Part shown: piece after piece, positions 40,934-50,142 of the stretch | Numbering within the stretch: position 1 is the first letter of the stretch | Layout: each line of letters opens with the position of its first letter | Assembly (NCBI GenBank): GCA_934590165.1 | Contig: CAKTOO010000005.1 | Location: 62,001 to 126,000 of the forward strand | Direction: 5' to 3' | DNA length: 64,000 nucleotides | Origin: an uncultured Dysosmobacter sp. | Lineage (GTDB): Bacteria > Bacillota > Clostridia > Oscillospirales > Oscillospiraceae | Made by a program: the position numbers and the translations under genes | Notes under the pieces: model-generated | Databases searched by the model: none | Seen by the model: only the letters and a program-made list of their open reading frames with translations | Told to the model about the DNA's origin: nothing

Positions 40934-42061
40934 ATGAATACCTCTAATCTCAACACGCTCATTCAGCGTTACGAGGATAACTTTGAGTGGATCAACAACA
41001 GGGAGAACGATGAGATTTTCAAGTGGCGTGCTGTCCGCTGCTTTCAGGATGTCTGGTTCAACGAGGCAGCAGAGGATATGACATTTGCAGAGAGATTCAA
41101 AGCTGCTACAAAAGAGTGTTCTGTGCTGCTCGATAATGGTCAGGTATCCCCCACGAACGGGATCGTGAAGATGGCTGAGCAAGAACCCGATGAGGTTGAG
41201 CGACTTTTTATCGATGTCCTTTTCGCAGACGACCAAGGCGATCTTCAGTTGCGGCAAGACCATGTTGAAGAGTTCCTAGATGGGATCGAAGCCGTCCGTG
41301 AACGCACATTCCCGAGTTACTGGAAGTACGGGCAGGACCGTCACTGTGCTTTTACTTATTTGGCGCTTTATGCCCCGGAAGAGAACTATATCTACAAGTA
41401 CAGCGAAGCCGAGGAGTTTGCGAAACATATCGAGTATGGTATTGATATTGGTTCTGGACAAACCTTCAAGCTAAGCGCTTATTATGGGATGTGCGATCTG
41501 GTTGTTGACGCTCTTCGTACACGCCCGACACTCCTTGAAAAGCATTGGGCTCTCTGTGGAGATGAATGTTATCATGATGACAGTCTGCACCTTCTCGCCT
41601 TCGATGTTATTTATTGCTCTCGCGCCTATAATTTCTATCAGGGCATCTATCATATCCCCAAGTCAGAAAGCACCTCTGCCTATAGTAAGGAGCAACTCCG
41701 CCTGAAGGAAGAGGCGAAAGTGCAGGAAAGAATTGATAGCCTCGAGGAGCGGATTCAGGCCAAGGACATTGAATTGGACAAGTTCCGATCAATCTCCTTA
41801 CTGAATGTTCGAGTAACACATAAGCAGTATGGGACAGGCGTTGTCATCGCCCAGAAGGAAAACACCATCAAAGTTCGATTTCCGGAAGACCAAGAGAAGT
41901 CATTCATCATTCACTCCAAGTTCCCCGCACGCCCCACATTTGAAGATGACGAACAGGTTGTAGCGGCCTTTACTGAGTATGCCCGACTCACAAAGGAAAT
42001 CCAGGGGCTGAAAAAGCTTCTTGAAATAGAAAAGACAAAGGTACAAACTACCATATTATAA
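40934..42061 (+). CDS. Unrecognised protein with coiled coil and CarD/Tudor-like tail
   Basis: A 375-residue protein from the ATG at 40934 (AAGGAG upstream). The first ~260 residues are helical and unrecognised. A coiled coil follows near 285-310 (RIDSLEERIQAKDIELDKF). The segment NVRVTHKQYGTGVVI, then TIKVRFPEDQEKSFI, has the strand pattern of a CarD/UvrD-tail Tudor-like barrel, which usually binds RNA polymerase or helicases. The function is unknown. It ends 29 nt before the PucR gene, apparently the left edge of the catabolic insert. Confidence 0.6.
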   Translation: MNTSNLNTLIQRYEDNFEWINNRENDEIFKWRAVRCFQDVWFNEAAEDMTFAERFKAATKECSVLLDNGQVSPTNGIVKMAEQEPDEVERLFIDVLFADDQGDLQLRQDHVEEFLDGIEAVRERTFPSYWKYGQDRHCAFTYLALYAPEENYIYKYSEAEEFAKHIEYGIDIGSGQTFKLSAYYGMCDLVVDALRTRPTLLEKHWALCGDECYHDDSLHLLAFDVIYCSRAYNFYQGIYHIPKSESTSAYSKEQLRLKEEAKVQERIDSLEERIQAKDIELDKFRSISLLNVRVTHKQYGTGVVIAQKENTIKVRFPEDQEKSFIIHSKFPARPTFEDDEQVVAAFTEYARLTKEIQGLKKLLEIEKTKVQTTIL

Positions 42062-42090
42062 GACTATATCAATTAAAAAGAGGTGAGAGC

Positions 42091-43686
42091 ATGAGCGTGA
42101 CTGTATCTGACCTGCTGAAGCTTCCATCCCTGCGGCAAGCAAAAGTCGTTGGTGGAACAGGGGGACTTCAAAAAGTCGTTTCGTCGATCTCCGTGTTGGA
42201 GTCCACAGACCCTACCGTCCTCATCAATGAGGTGTTTCCACATGACAAATACTCCGGCAGCGAGATCGTCATTACCGGCTTTCTCAACTGTGTGAATGAC
42301 ATCGACCTGCAGTGCTCCAACCTCCTGAAGCTGATCGGCGGCGGCGAAGTGGGCCTCGTGCTGTACTATGTGGGCGTGTATCTCCCCTGTGTGGACCAGC
42401 GGCTCATTGATATTGCCAACGAGCACGATTTCGTCCTCATCTGTATGCCGGAGGGGCAGCGGCATCTGCGTTACAGCGATCTTATTACGGATGTCATGGA
42501 GTGCATCTACCGGGACCGTTCGGCAAGCAGCTCCCTTGTGTCAGACATTCTCGCCCGGATATCCTCTGCCCCGCACCATCAGCAGACGGTGGGTACCGCG
42601 CTACAGATGCTCTGCGCGGAACTGGGGTGTTCCGCCGTGCTGAGCACCCACGAGGGGAACATCCTGAATCTCGCAACCTGGCCCAGTGGTATGGAAGAAA
42701 CGATCCGCGAGGGAATCGAGCGCTGTCTGCCGCTTCCGTCAGAGCAGGCTTGTCTGCCTTGCCCTTTCCTTTCGGATGCTGAGATGTCCTGCATCCCCAT
42801 TCGTTCGGATCTGGCACAGCCACTTCAGCTGACCTTGATCAAGGTGGGTACGCCATTGAGCACACAATTAGCGGAGCAGGCGGCAGACACGATAAGAATC
42901 TGCATCAATATTTGGGGGCGGCAGCATGGCGCAGTCGCGATCCACGAGCTGGTGCGGGCCATTTTGCAGGACGAGCCGCTGAAGATGCGGCGTCTGGCCG
43001 AGATCTTCCATGTGGACGCGGCGGCACTCCACGAGCTCTGGATGCTGTGCGGAGCGGATGCCAACGAGGTAGAGGCCCGCATGGAGCAGGATCTCTCCCT
43101 TGCCAGACAGTGTGCGGATTCTGTCGTCGGAGCAATCTTTGAAGGACAGCCGGTCATGTGCCTGAGCACGCCGCATTCCCTGCGGGAAACCGAGAGCGTG
43201 ATGCAGGAGCTTCTTTCCACCGCTTTGAAGACCAGTCCGGATGCGGTCGTTGTCCGATGCAGCGGATTGTCCAATACGACAAGCTGCCGGAGAGCATATT
43301 TGTTAACACTTGACAATTTGGCGGATGCAAAACGCATTTTCCCCCACAAGAAGCTGTTCCTTCAAGGGGAACTGGAACTGGCGGCTTCCTGCCGGAAACG
43401 CATCAGCGAGGGGGAAGCCGCTGCCATTCAGCGCATCCTGCCCCTCTCTGTGTTGCAGTCTGACGAGGAGTATCAGGATCTGCTCTACACCGCCTGTGTT
43501 TACCTTTTAGACTGCGACAGCAGCGTTACCAGGACGGCGGAGCGGCTGTATCTGCACAAGAACACCATAAAGTATCGACTGCAAAGGATCTCTGACCTTT
43601 TGGGGTACCGCCTTGGGAAAATGCCGGAGACCATCGATCTTTACCGCGGCGCGGCTATCTACCGGCTGCTCCATGAGGTGCATTGA
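42091..43686 (+). CDS. PucR-family transcriptional regulator
   Basis: A 531-residue regulator with an N-terminal purine-catabolism PucR domain (VSDLLKLPSLRQAKVVGG, then YSGSEIVITGFLN) and a middle GAF-like region. A C-terminal HTH_30 domain completes it (DSSVTRTAERLYLHKNTIK, then RLQRISDLLGYRL). Such proteins activate catabolic genes in response to purines or related nitrogen compounds. It sits directly before a permease, a DUF917 protein and hydantoinase A in the same direction, so it is probably their local activator. A 19-bp-stem terminator follows. Confidence 0.9.
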   Translation: MSVTVSDLLKLPSLRQAKVVGGTGGLQKVVSSISVLESTDPTVLINEVFPHDKYSGSEIVITGFLNCVNDIDLQCSNLLKLIGGGEVGLVLYYVGVYLPCVDQRLIDIANEHDFVLICMPEGQRHLRYSDLITDVMECIYRDRSASSSLVSDILARISSAPHHQQTVGTALQMLCAELGCSAVLSTHEGNILNLATWPSGMEETIREGIERCLPLPSEQACLPCPFLSDAEMSCIPIRSDLAQPLQLTLIKVGTPLSTQLAEQAADTIRICINIWGRQHGAVAIHELVRAILQDEPLKMRRLAEIFHVDAAALHELWMLCGADANEVEARMEQDLSLARQCADSVVGAIFEGQPVMCLSTPHSLRETESVMQELLSTALKTSPDAVVVRCSGLSNTTSCRRAYLLTLDNLADAKRIFPHKKLFLQGELELAASCRKRISEGEAAAIQRILPLSVLQSDEEYQDLLYTACVYLLDCDSSVTRTAERLYLHKNTIKYRLQRISDLLGYRLGKMPETIDLYRGAAIYRLLHEVH

Positions 43687-43700
43687 TATTCAAGATAAGC

Positions 43701-43747
43701 AGCGCTTCACTCTTTGTCCTTTAGGACAAAGAGTGAAGCGCTTTTTT
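43701..43747 (+). terminator. Terminator after the PucR gene
   Basis: A perfect 19-bp stem (AGCGCTTCACTCTTTGTCC) with a TTTA loop is followed by TTTTTT. Confidence 0.92.
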
Positions 43748-43847
43748 CTGCCCATACGACAATATTCTTTCATGCGTTGAAGTGCTATACTTTCCCCATT
43801 CTTTGGTTCGGCCTCAGAATATACCCAAGAGAAAGAGGTGTTTTTCT

Positions 43848-45170
43848 ATGAGTGAAAACAACAGTGGGTTCAAGATCGACGAATCGCAGCGGCAAAGCTG
43901 GCTGTCCATCGCGGCAGTCTGGGCGGGCGGCATGATCTGTGTGCCCTGCCTGATGATCGGCGGCGTGCTGGCGGGCGGCGGCTTGAGTCTGGGGCAGATC
44001 GTGCTGTCCATTCTCATCGGCTACGGCCTCATCTGCGCCTACATGATCTGCATCGGCATGCAGGCCTGTGATACCGGCCTTCCTGTTTCCGTGATGGCCT
44101 CCGGCGCGCTGGGCGAAAAGGGCGCGCGCTACATCATCAGTACGCTCCTTGCCATCGCCTGTGTCGGTTGGTTCGGCATTCAGTCCGCTACCTGCGGCAG
44201 CGCCTTTGCCAGCATGGTGGCCAGTATGCTGGGAACGGAGGCCTCTCCGGTCTTCGTCACCGTCAGTTCCATCATTTGGGGCGTTATCATGCTGCTGACG
44301 GCCTGCGTGGGCTTCAAGGGCCTCAAGTGGCTCAACTACATCGCAGTACCTCTGCTGGTCATCGTCTGCCTGTACGGCCTCATTGCGGGCATCACCGCTC
44401 ATGAGGGCGGCAATGCCATTGCAAACTACGCACCGGAGACCTCTGCCGGCATGGTGTTCGGCATTTCCATGGTGGTGGCATCCTTTGCTCTTGGCGGTGT
44501 CATCTCCGCTGACTACTGCCGCTTTGCCAAGAGCCGCGGCGATGTGGTGAAGTCCTCCATCGTGGGCGTCATCCCCGCGGGCCTGTTCATGCTGCTGACC
44601 GGTGCTCTCATGAGCATCGTCACCGGGCAGTATGACATCTCCGCCATCCTGGCCTCTCTTGGCGTGCCGTTCATCGGCCTTGTGGCGCTGGTGCTGGCTA
44701 CCTGGACCACCAACGTCACCAACGCCTACTCCGGCGGTCTGGCCCTTAGCAACCTGCTGGGCTTTGACGAGAGCAAGTTCAAGATCACCACCGGCGTTGC
44801 CGGCGGCATCGGGACGCTGCTGGCTGCCTTCGGCCTGCTGAACGCTTTTCAGGGCTTTTTGTCCCTGATGTCCGCCCTGATCCCGCCGCTGGCCGGCGTG
44901 CTCATCGCCTCCTACTGGATCGTGGGCAAGGGGAAAAAGGAGAACTTTGCCATCCGCTCCGGCTTCTCTGCCGTGGGTGTCATCTCCTTTGCCGTGGGCG
45001 CCATCTTCGCCTGCATCACCGGCGGCACGTTTGCCAGCTTCCCGGGCCTCGTGGCGGCTATGCCGTTCCTGAACTGGCCCTTCTTCGTGGGGCCCGTCAA
45101 CGGCATCGTGGTGTCCCTCGTCCTGTATGTGATCCTTGCTAAGCTGATGCCGGAAAAGAAAACGGTGTAA
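43848..45170 (+). CDS. NCS1-family cytosine/purine-type permease
   Basis: A 440-residue inner-membrane protein with about 12 hydrophobic segments. Starting at the ATG at 43848 (AGAGGTG upstream), it shows the CodB-like run WLSIAAVWAGGMICVP in the first helix. Later motifs include GWFGIQSATCG and FALGGVISADYCRFAKS, which matches the family's YxRF/DYCRF signature. NCS1 carriers import cytosine, purines, allantoin or hydantoins with Na+ or H+. With the hydantoinase-like enzyme downstream, a cyclic amide or hydantoin substrate is likely. Confidence 0.9.
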   Translation: MSENNSGFKIDESQRQSWLSIAAVWAGGMICVPCLMIGGVLAGGGLSLGQIVLSILIGYGLICAYMICIGMQACDTGLPVSVMASGALGEKGARYIISTLLAIACVGWFGIQSATCGSAFASMVASMLGTEASPVFVTVSSIIWGVIMLLTACVGFKGLKWLNYIAVPLLVIVCLYGLIAGITAHEGGNAIANYAPETSAGMVFGISMVVASFALGGVISADYCRFAKSRGDVVKSSIVGVIPAGLFMLLTGALMSIVTGQYDISAILASLGVPFIGLVALVLATWTTNVTNAYSGGLALSNLLGFDESKFKITTGVAGGIGTLLAAFGLLNAFQGFLSLMSALIPPLAGVLIASYWIVGKGKKENFAIRSGFSAVGVISFAVGAIFACITGGTFASFPGLVAAMPFLNWPFFVGPVNGIVVSLVLYVILAKLMPEKKTV

Positions 45171-45244
45171 TACCTGCCGCAGGAGGAGCGGGCGTCTGCC
45201 CGCTTCTCCTGTGCGCTGCAATAAAAAGGAAAGAAGGAAAAATC

Positions 45245-46336
45245 ATGCGAAAAATCGGAATCCCTGAGATCGAAGATATCGCCACCGGCGCGGCTCTGCT
45301 GGGCGCGGGCGGCGGCGGTGATCCCTACGTCGGCAAGCTGGTCGCCATCGGCGCCGTGCAGGAATGCGGCCCCGTGACGCTGCTGGATCCGGAGGAGGTG
45401 CCGGACGATGCCCTTATCGTTCCCATCGCCATGATGGGGGCCCCCACCGTTCTGGCGGAGAAGGCCATCGGCGGCACGGAGTATAAAAAGCTCTTTGACA
45501 TGGTCTCCAAGTTCTTCGGTCAGAAGATCTATGCCTTTATGCCCATTGAGGCGGGCGGCGTCAACTCCATGCTGCCCATCGCGGCGGCGGCCCGTCTGAA
45601 TATGCCCATGGTGGATGTGGACGGCATGGGCCGTGCCTTCCCGGAGCTGCAGATGGTCACCTTTACCATCGGCGGCATGAAGGCTACACCCATGGCGCTG
45701 GTGGACGAAAAGGGCAACAGCTGTATCTTCGAGACCATCACCAATAAGTGGACGGAGGAGCTGGCCCGCGCCGTCACCATGAGCTGCGGCGCCTCCGTTT
45801 CCGTGTCTCTCTATCCCATGAGCGGCAAACAGATGAAGGAATTTGGCGTCCACGGCATCGTCACCCGCAGCCAGCGGCTGGGCGAGGCCATCCGCACCGT
45901 CAAGGACTGCGGCGACCAAACGCCGGAGGAGCACTTCCTTGAAAAGTCCGAGGGGTTCAAGCTCTTTAAGGGCAAGATCGCGGATGTGCTGCGGGAGACC
46001 CGGGCCGGCTTCAACATCGGCAAGGTGGTGCTGGAGGGCATCGGTGAGTACAAGGGTCACACCGCCTATGTGGAGTTCCAGAACGAGAACCTGACCGCCA
46101 CGGTGGACGGCAGGATCCTGGCCACCACCCCCGACCTTATTTCCCTGGTGGATACGGAGACATTCATCCCCGTCACCACAGACGCCCTCAAGTACGGCAA
46201 GCGCGTCATGGTGGTCGGCCTCAAGTGCTTCCACCTGTGGCGGACGGAAAAGGGCATTGAACTGGTAGGCCCCCGCTATTTCGGTGTGGACACGGATTAC
46301 ATTCCGCTGGAAGAGCGCTGCAAGGGAGGTAACTGA
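45245..46336 (+). CDS. DUF917 family protein
   Basis: A 363-residue cytoplasmic protein starting RKIGIPEIEDIATGAALLGAG, with MMGAPTVLAEKAIGG, MPIEAGGVNS and VDGMGRAFPELQM, all typical of DUF917. Members are nearly always encoded with hydantoinase/oxoprolinase-type ATPases and a permease, as here, and probably form a subunit or partner of a cyclic-amide hydrolase. Two bases separate it from the next gene. Confidence 0.88.
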   Translation: MRKIGIPEIEDIATGAALLGAGGGGDPYVGKLVAIGAVQECGPVTLLDPEEVPDDALIVPIAMMGAPTVLAEKAIGGTEYKKLFDMVSKFFGQKIYAFMPIEAGGVNSMLPIAAAARLNMPMVDVDGMGRAFPELQMVTFTIGGMKATPMALVDEKGNSCIFETITNKWTEELARAVTMSCGASVSVSLYPMSGKQMKEFGVHGIVTRSQRLGEAIRTVKDCGDQTPEEHFLEKSEGFKLFKGKIADVLRETRAGFNIGKVVLEGIGEYKGHTAYVEFQNENLTATVDGRILATTPDLISLVDTETFIPVTTDALKYGKRVMVVGLKCFHLWRTEKGIELVGPRYFGVDTDYIPLEERCKGGN

Positions 46337-46338
46337 TC

Positions 46339-47892
46339 ATGTATAAACTCGGAATTGATGTGGGCGGCACCAACACGGATGCCGTTCTGGTGGATGAAAA
46401 CCGCGCGGTGGTGGCGGACATCAAGTATCCCACCTCTGCGGATATTTACGACGGTATTCTGGGCGCTATGCGCACGGTGCTGGAGGCCTCCGGCGTAGAT
46501 CCCAGGCAGATCCATCAGGCCATGCTGGGCACGACTCAATGCACCAACGCCATCGTCGAGCGCAAGAACCTGGCCCCCATCGGCATCCTGCGCATCGGTG
46601 CGCCTGCCACCACCGGAATCCGGCCTATGGTGGACTGGGCGGAGGACATCCAGAAGGTCGCTGTGGGCAGCACCATCATTGGCGGCGGCTTTGAATATGA
46701 CGGCAAGGAACTGGCGCCGCTGGATACCGAAGCTGCCAGGGCATTCTTTGCGGACATGAAGGCGAAGGGCGTCAAGTCCATCGCCATCTCCTGTGTATTC
46801 TCCACCGTGCGCAACGACCACGAGGTGGAGGCTGCAAAGCTCTGCCGGGAAGTCATGGGGGAGGACGTTCATGTCTCCATTTCCAGCGAGATCGGCTCTA
46901 TGGGCCTCATTGAGCGCGAGAACGCTACCATCCTGAACGCCGCCCTCTGGCAGGTGGCCGAGCGCTTCACCGAGGGCTTTGCCAAGAGCCTGCGGGACGA
47001 GGGCATCACCAATGCCGATGTCTACCTCAGCCAGAACGACGGCACCCTCATGACCATGGAGCACGCCCGCCGCTACCCCATCCTGACGGTGGCCTGCGGC
47101 CCGACGAACTCCATCCGCGGCGCCAGCTATCTTTCCTCGCTGAAAGACGCTGTTGTGGTGGATGTGGGCGGCACCACCACCGACCTCGGCGTGATCCAGA
47201 ACGGCTTCCCCCGGGAATCCAGCGTGGCCGTTACCATCGGCGGCGTGCGCACCAACTTCCGTATGCCGGACGTCATCTCCATCGGCCTCGGCGGCGGCTC
47301 CATTGTGCGCGTGAAGCCGGACGGCAGCGTGACCGTCGGCCCGGACAGCGTGGGCTATGAGATCACAAAGAAGGCCCTCGTCTTCGGCGGCGATGTGATG
47401 ACCGCCACCGATATCGCCGTGCGCCTTGGTATGGTGGAGCTGGGTGACAAGTCCAAGGCCGCGTCCATCCCGCAGGAAGTGGCCGAGAAGGCTATGGCTG
47501 TCATCCTCTCTCTGGTGGAGGACAGCGTAGATGCCATGAAGGTCTCCAACGCGGATGTGGACCTTATCCTCGTCGGCGGTGGCTCCATCATTCTACCGGA
47601 AAAGATCAGCGGTGCGGCATCCGTCCTGAAGCCGGAGCATTTCGGCTGTGCTAACGCTATCGGCTCGGCTATCTCCAAGGTCAGCGGCACCTATGAAAAG
47701 CTGATGAACTATGACGAGCTGCCCCGCGAGCAGTCGCTGGAAAAGGCCAAGAACGAAGCCATTGAACTGGCGGTGGAGGCCGGCGCCGTGCGTGAGACCG
47801 TGGAGATCATCGAAATGGAGGATGTGCCCTTGGCTTACTATCCCGGCAATACCAACCGTGTGAAGATCAAGGCCGCTGGTGATCTGAACTGA
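46339..47892 (+). CDS. Hydantoinase/oxoprolinase A-type ATPase
   Basis: A 517-residue enzyme with the N-terminal GIDVGGTNTDAVLVD phosphate loop and actin-like ATPase fold. VDVGGTTTDLGVI and VGGGSIILP are the second phosphate and adenosine motifs. HyuA-like proteins use ATP to open hydantoin or 5-oxoproline-like rings. It is shorter than full HyuA and lacks a HyuB partner here, with DUF917 instead. It ends the catabolic operon at a hairpin shared with the convergent RNA-repair genes. Confidence 0.88.
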   Translation: MYKLGIDVGGTNTDAVLVDENRAVVADIKYPTSADIYDGILGAMRTVLEASGVDPRQIHQAMLGTTQCTNAIVERKNLAPIGILRIGAPATTGIRPMVDWAEDIQKVAVGSTIIGGGFEYDGKELAPLDTEAARAFFADMKAKGVKSIAISCVFSTVRNDHEVEAAKLCREVMGEDVHVSISSEIGSMGLIERENATILNAALWQVAERFTEGFAKSLRDEGITNADVYLSQNDGTLMTMEHARRYPILTVACGPTNSIRGASYLSSLKDAVVVDVGGTTTDLGVIQNGFPRESSVAVTIGGVRTNFRMPDVISIGLGGGSIVRVKPDGSVTVGPDSVGYEITKKALVFGGDVMTATDIAVRLGMVELGDKSKAASIPQEVAEKAMAVILSLVEDSVDAMKVSNADVDLILVGGGSIILPEKISGAASVLKPEHFGCANAIGSAISKVSGTYEKLMNYDELPREQSLEKAKNEAIELAVEAGAVRETVEIIEMEDVPLAYYPGNTNRVKIKAAGDLN

Positions 47893-47921
47893 CAACATGG
47901 TATAATTACATCTAACTAACA

Positions 47922-47954
47922 CAAGAGGGATACCCTTTGCGGGTATCCCTCTTG
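47922..47954. terminator. Bidirectional terminator between hydantoinase and CCA-enzyme genes
   Basis: The 14-bp stem CAAGAGGGATACCC / GGGTATCCCTCTTG has T-rich sequence on one side and A-rich on the other. Its core repeats the tRNA-cluster terminator at 40823-40854. Confidence 0.85.
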
Positions 47955-47976
47955 TATACTAGTCGGCGCATTGGAG

Positions 47977-49368
47977 TCAGGACATTCTTTTGTAGTCATT
48001 TGCAAAATCATATAATATCTGATCTGTATCTGCTAGCATTTGTTCCCGAGCAAGCGCAAGTAGAGAAGCGTGGTTATTTGGCACTCTTTCATCTATGACT
48101 GCATCCAAACATGCTTGCAAGGTATTACCGATTGCTTTTCCCTTCAAACCGATCGACATCATGTCGTTTCCATTGACAGCAAGGTCTTTTAATGAGAAGC
48201 ACTTCTCCTCTTGTAACAGCTCATCTATCATTGCGTTTGCAGTCTCAAAAGTTGCAAGGCGGGGAATGCAAATTGAAGACTGCCCGAGTGTATCTGCCCT
48301 GTGCAATTCAATAAGCTGTCTAGAAGCTTCTTCCCCGTGTTTGCTCAAAAGCCGCTTGATAAGCTTCCTGTCTGCCGTGATTGGCATATCGTGATACCGC
48401 ACGAGGCGGAGAATCCTCTCTTTCCCCGCATTATCGAAACGCATCCGATTGAGAATCTCTTCAGCCATAGCCGTACTCTTTTCCGCATGGCCGAAGAAAT
48501 GTCCGTTCCCATCCTCACCAATTGAAAAGCATTGAGGCTTCCCAGTATCGTGCAGTAAAGCCGCCCAACGCAGTACAGGCTTAGGTGCGATGTTGTCAAT
48601 AACGGCGATCGTATGACCCCAGACATCCTTATCATGATGTGGGTTATGCTGCTCAAAGTGAAACATTGGAAGGAGCTCAGGAATAGGAATGGCAATTACA
48701 TCTGCAAATTCCTCAAGGATCTTCGCAACGCCTTTTCCGCAGAGCATCTTGGTGAGTTCAACCTGAATACGCTCAGCGGCAATGCCTTGGAGTAATTCCT
48801 TGTTGCGATGGATCGCGGAAGCAGTTTCTGCTTCAATCGCCATTCCGTATACGGACGCAAAGCGAAGGGCTCGCAGCATGCGAAGGCCATCTTCCTGAAA
48901 ACGACAATTCGGATCACCAACGCAGCGAATGACGCCGTCCTCAATGTCCTTTCTTCCGCCTACGAGGTCAACAATACCCTTTTGTGGACTGTAAGCCAGA
49001 GCATTCATGGTAAAGTCTCTGCGCTCCAGATCATCTTTCAGGCTACGGGCAAAATGGACAGAATCGGGATGGCGATGATCTGAGTACTCTCCATCAATGC
49101 GATAAGTTGTGATTTCGATCGGTTCATGGCCAATCATGACGGTTACGGTTCCGTGCTTCAGCCCGGTTTCGATGAGATGATATCCCGAAAACACAGACTC
49201 CACCTGTGCAGGTAGTGCGTTTGTAGTGATATCCCAGTCCTTTGCGGGGCTGTTGTCTCGCACATAATCCCGTACCGCACCGCCTACAAGGAAAGCCTCA
49301 TAGCCAGCTGCATAGAGCATTGAAATAGCAGTATTCACTTGTGGCGGTAGAATCATCATATGGCTCAC
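47977..49368 (-). CDS. cca: CCA-adding tRNA nucleotidyltransferase with HD domain
   Basis: Adds or repairs the 3' CCA of tRNA. The 463-residue class II enzyme has FLVGGAVRDYVRD, the metal-binding Asp pair in DWDITT, and RRDFTMNALAY. A helical RNA-binding body and an HD phosphohydrolase domain (ALLHDTGKP) follow. HD domains can remove 2',3'-cyclic phosphates. The GTG start overlaps the stop of the nucleotidyltransferase gene (GTGA). As all element tRNAs already encode CCA, a repair role is more likely than maturation. Confidence 0.92.
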   Translation of the reverse strand: MSHMMILPPQVNTAISMLYAAGYEAFLVGGAVRDYVRDNSPAKDWDITTNALPAQVESVFSGYHLIETGLKHGTVTVMIGHEPIEITTYRIDGEYSDHRHPDSVHFARSLKDDLERRDFTMNALAYSPQKGIVDLVGGRKDIEDGVIRCVGDPNCRFQEDGLRMLRALRFASVYGMAIEAETASAIHRNKELLQGIAAERIQVELTKMLCGKGVAKILEEFADVIAIPIPELLPMFHFEQHNPHHDKDVWGHTIAVIDNIAPKPVLRWAALLHDTGKPQCFSIGEDGNGHFFGHAEKSTAMAEEILNRMRFDNAGKERILRLVRYHDMPITADRKLIKRLLSKHGEEASRQLIELHRADTLGQSSICIPRLATFETANAMIDELLQEEKCFSLKDLAVNGNDMMSIGLKGKAIGNTLQACLDAVIDERVPNNHASLLALAREQMLADTDQILYDFANDYKRMS

Positions 49369-50120
49369 ATCTCCAATGCACGAAGGAATAAACGGTTGAG
49401 CTCATCCCAGTCTTTCACGACCTCCCTAGGATATTGCTCAACCAAGGCTTTCACCTCGTCAATGCTCTCATCCAAATACCCGTTGAGTATATCGATTCGG
49501 GGGATCTCTTTGACTTCCGGAGAATTCATCTTGAGGTCAAGCAAACTTTTGACCGTTTCTTTCAGATAATCGGGCAACTGGCTGTCCATTAACTCCTCAA
49601 ATCGCATTGGAGGAGGTGTCCCCTTGTCCAGAATCCAACGGCAGGCCAGGATCGGCCGCAGAACATAGAAATATTTCTTTGCTTTGACCATGTCCCTCTT
49701 TAGGTAATCGCGGTAGTTTCCACTTGCCATCTGAAGGTAATGCCACAGGCCACTTTTGGAAGAGAAGTAATGCTGCATGACAGGCTTGAACTGGTCGGCG
49801 AATGGGGTGGTCTTGTAGATAACGGGAGAGGAAAACCACTCAAAAACGGTTGGGTTGGATTTGTGGAGCAGCTTCAGCGCCTTCTCTACATCCCAGCCGT
49901 TGATGTCCAGCACATCGTTGATTGGCAATTCAATCACATCACGCGGCCGGTTCAGTTTGAGATAGCTTTCTTTGTCGCGGACATAGATAAACCGCACATC
50001 GTAGTCGCTATCCGGTGAGGCAAAGCCCCAGGCCCTGCTGCCGGATTCCACCGCCAGTAGAATTCGGCAGTTCTCCCGCTTCTCAATCTCATGTAGTTTT
50101 TCTTGAATCAATTCCTCCAC
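49365..50120 (-). CDS. YcgL-type predicted nucleotidyltransferase
   Basis: A 251-residue protein from a GTG at 50120 (GGCGG upstream). The pol-beta-fold motif is ESGSRAWGFASPDSDYDVR (about residues 25-43), with the catalytic GS and D-x-D. The rest is helical, as in the YcgL/COG3541 group, whose substrates are unknown. It lies between rtcB and cca, overlapping the latter, so it is probably part of RNA end-processing. Confidence 0.85.
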   Translation of the reverse strand: MEELIQEKLHEIEKRENCRILLAVESGSRAWGFASPDSDYDVRFIYVRDKESYLKLNRPRDVIELPINDVLDINGWDVEKALKLLHKSNPTVFEWFSSPVIYKTTPFADQFKPVMQHYFSSKSGLWHYLQMASGNYRDYLKRDMVKAKKYFYVLRPILACRWILDKGTPPPMRFEELMDSQLPDYLKETVKSLLDLKMNSPEVKEIPRIDILNGYLDESIDEVKALVEQYPREVVKDWDELNRLFLRALEM

Positions 50121-50142
50121 GGTGCAACACCGCCTTTCTATT

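Noticed and set aside
43701..43747. Fourth copy of the TGTCCG/GGACA operator
   Set aside because: It contains TTGTCC-TTTA-GGACAA, but it is part of a 19-bp terminator stem with a T-run, and the loop differs.
43785..46234. Long minus-strand frames opposite the permease and DUF917 genes
   Set aside because: Their His/Gly/Asp-rich composition is the typical reverse shadow of GC-rich coding DNA.
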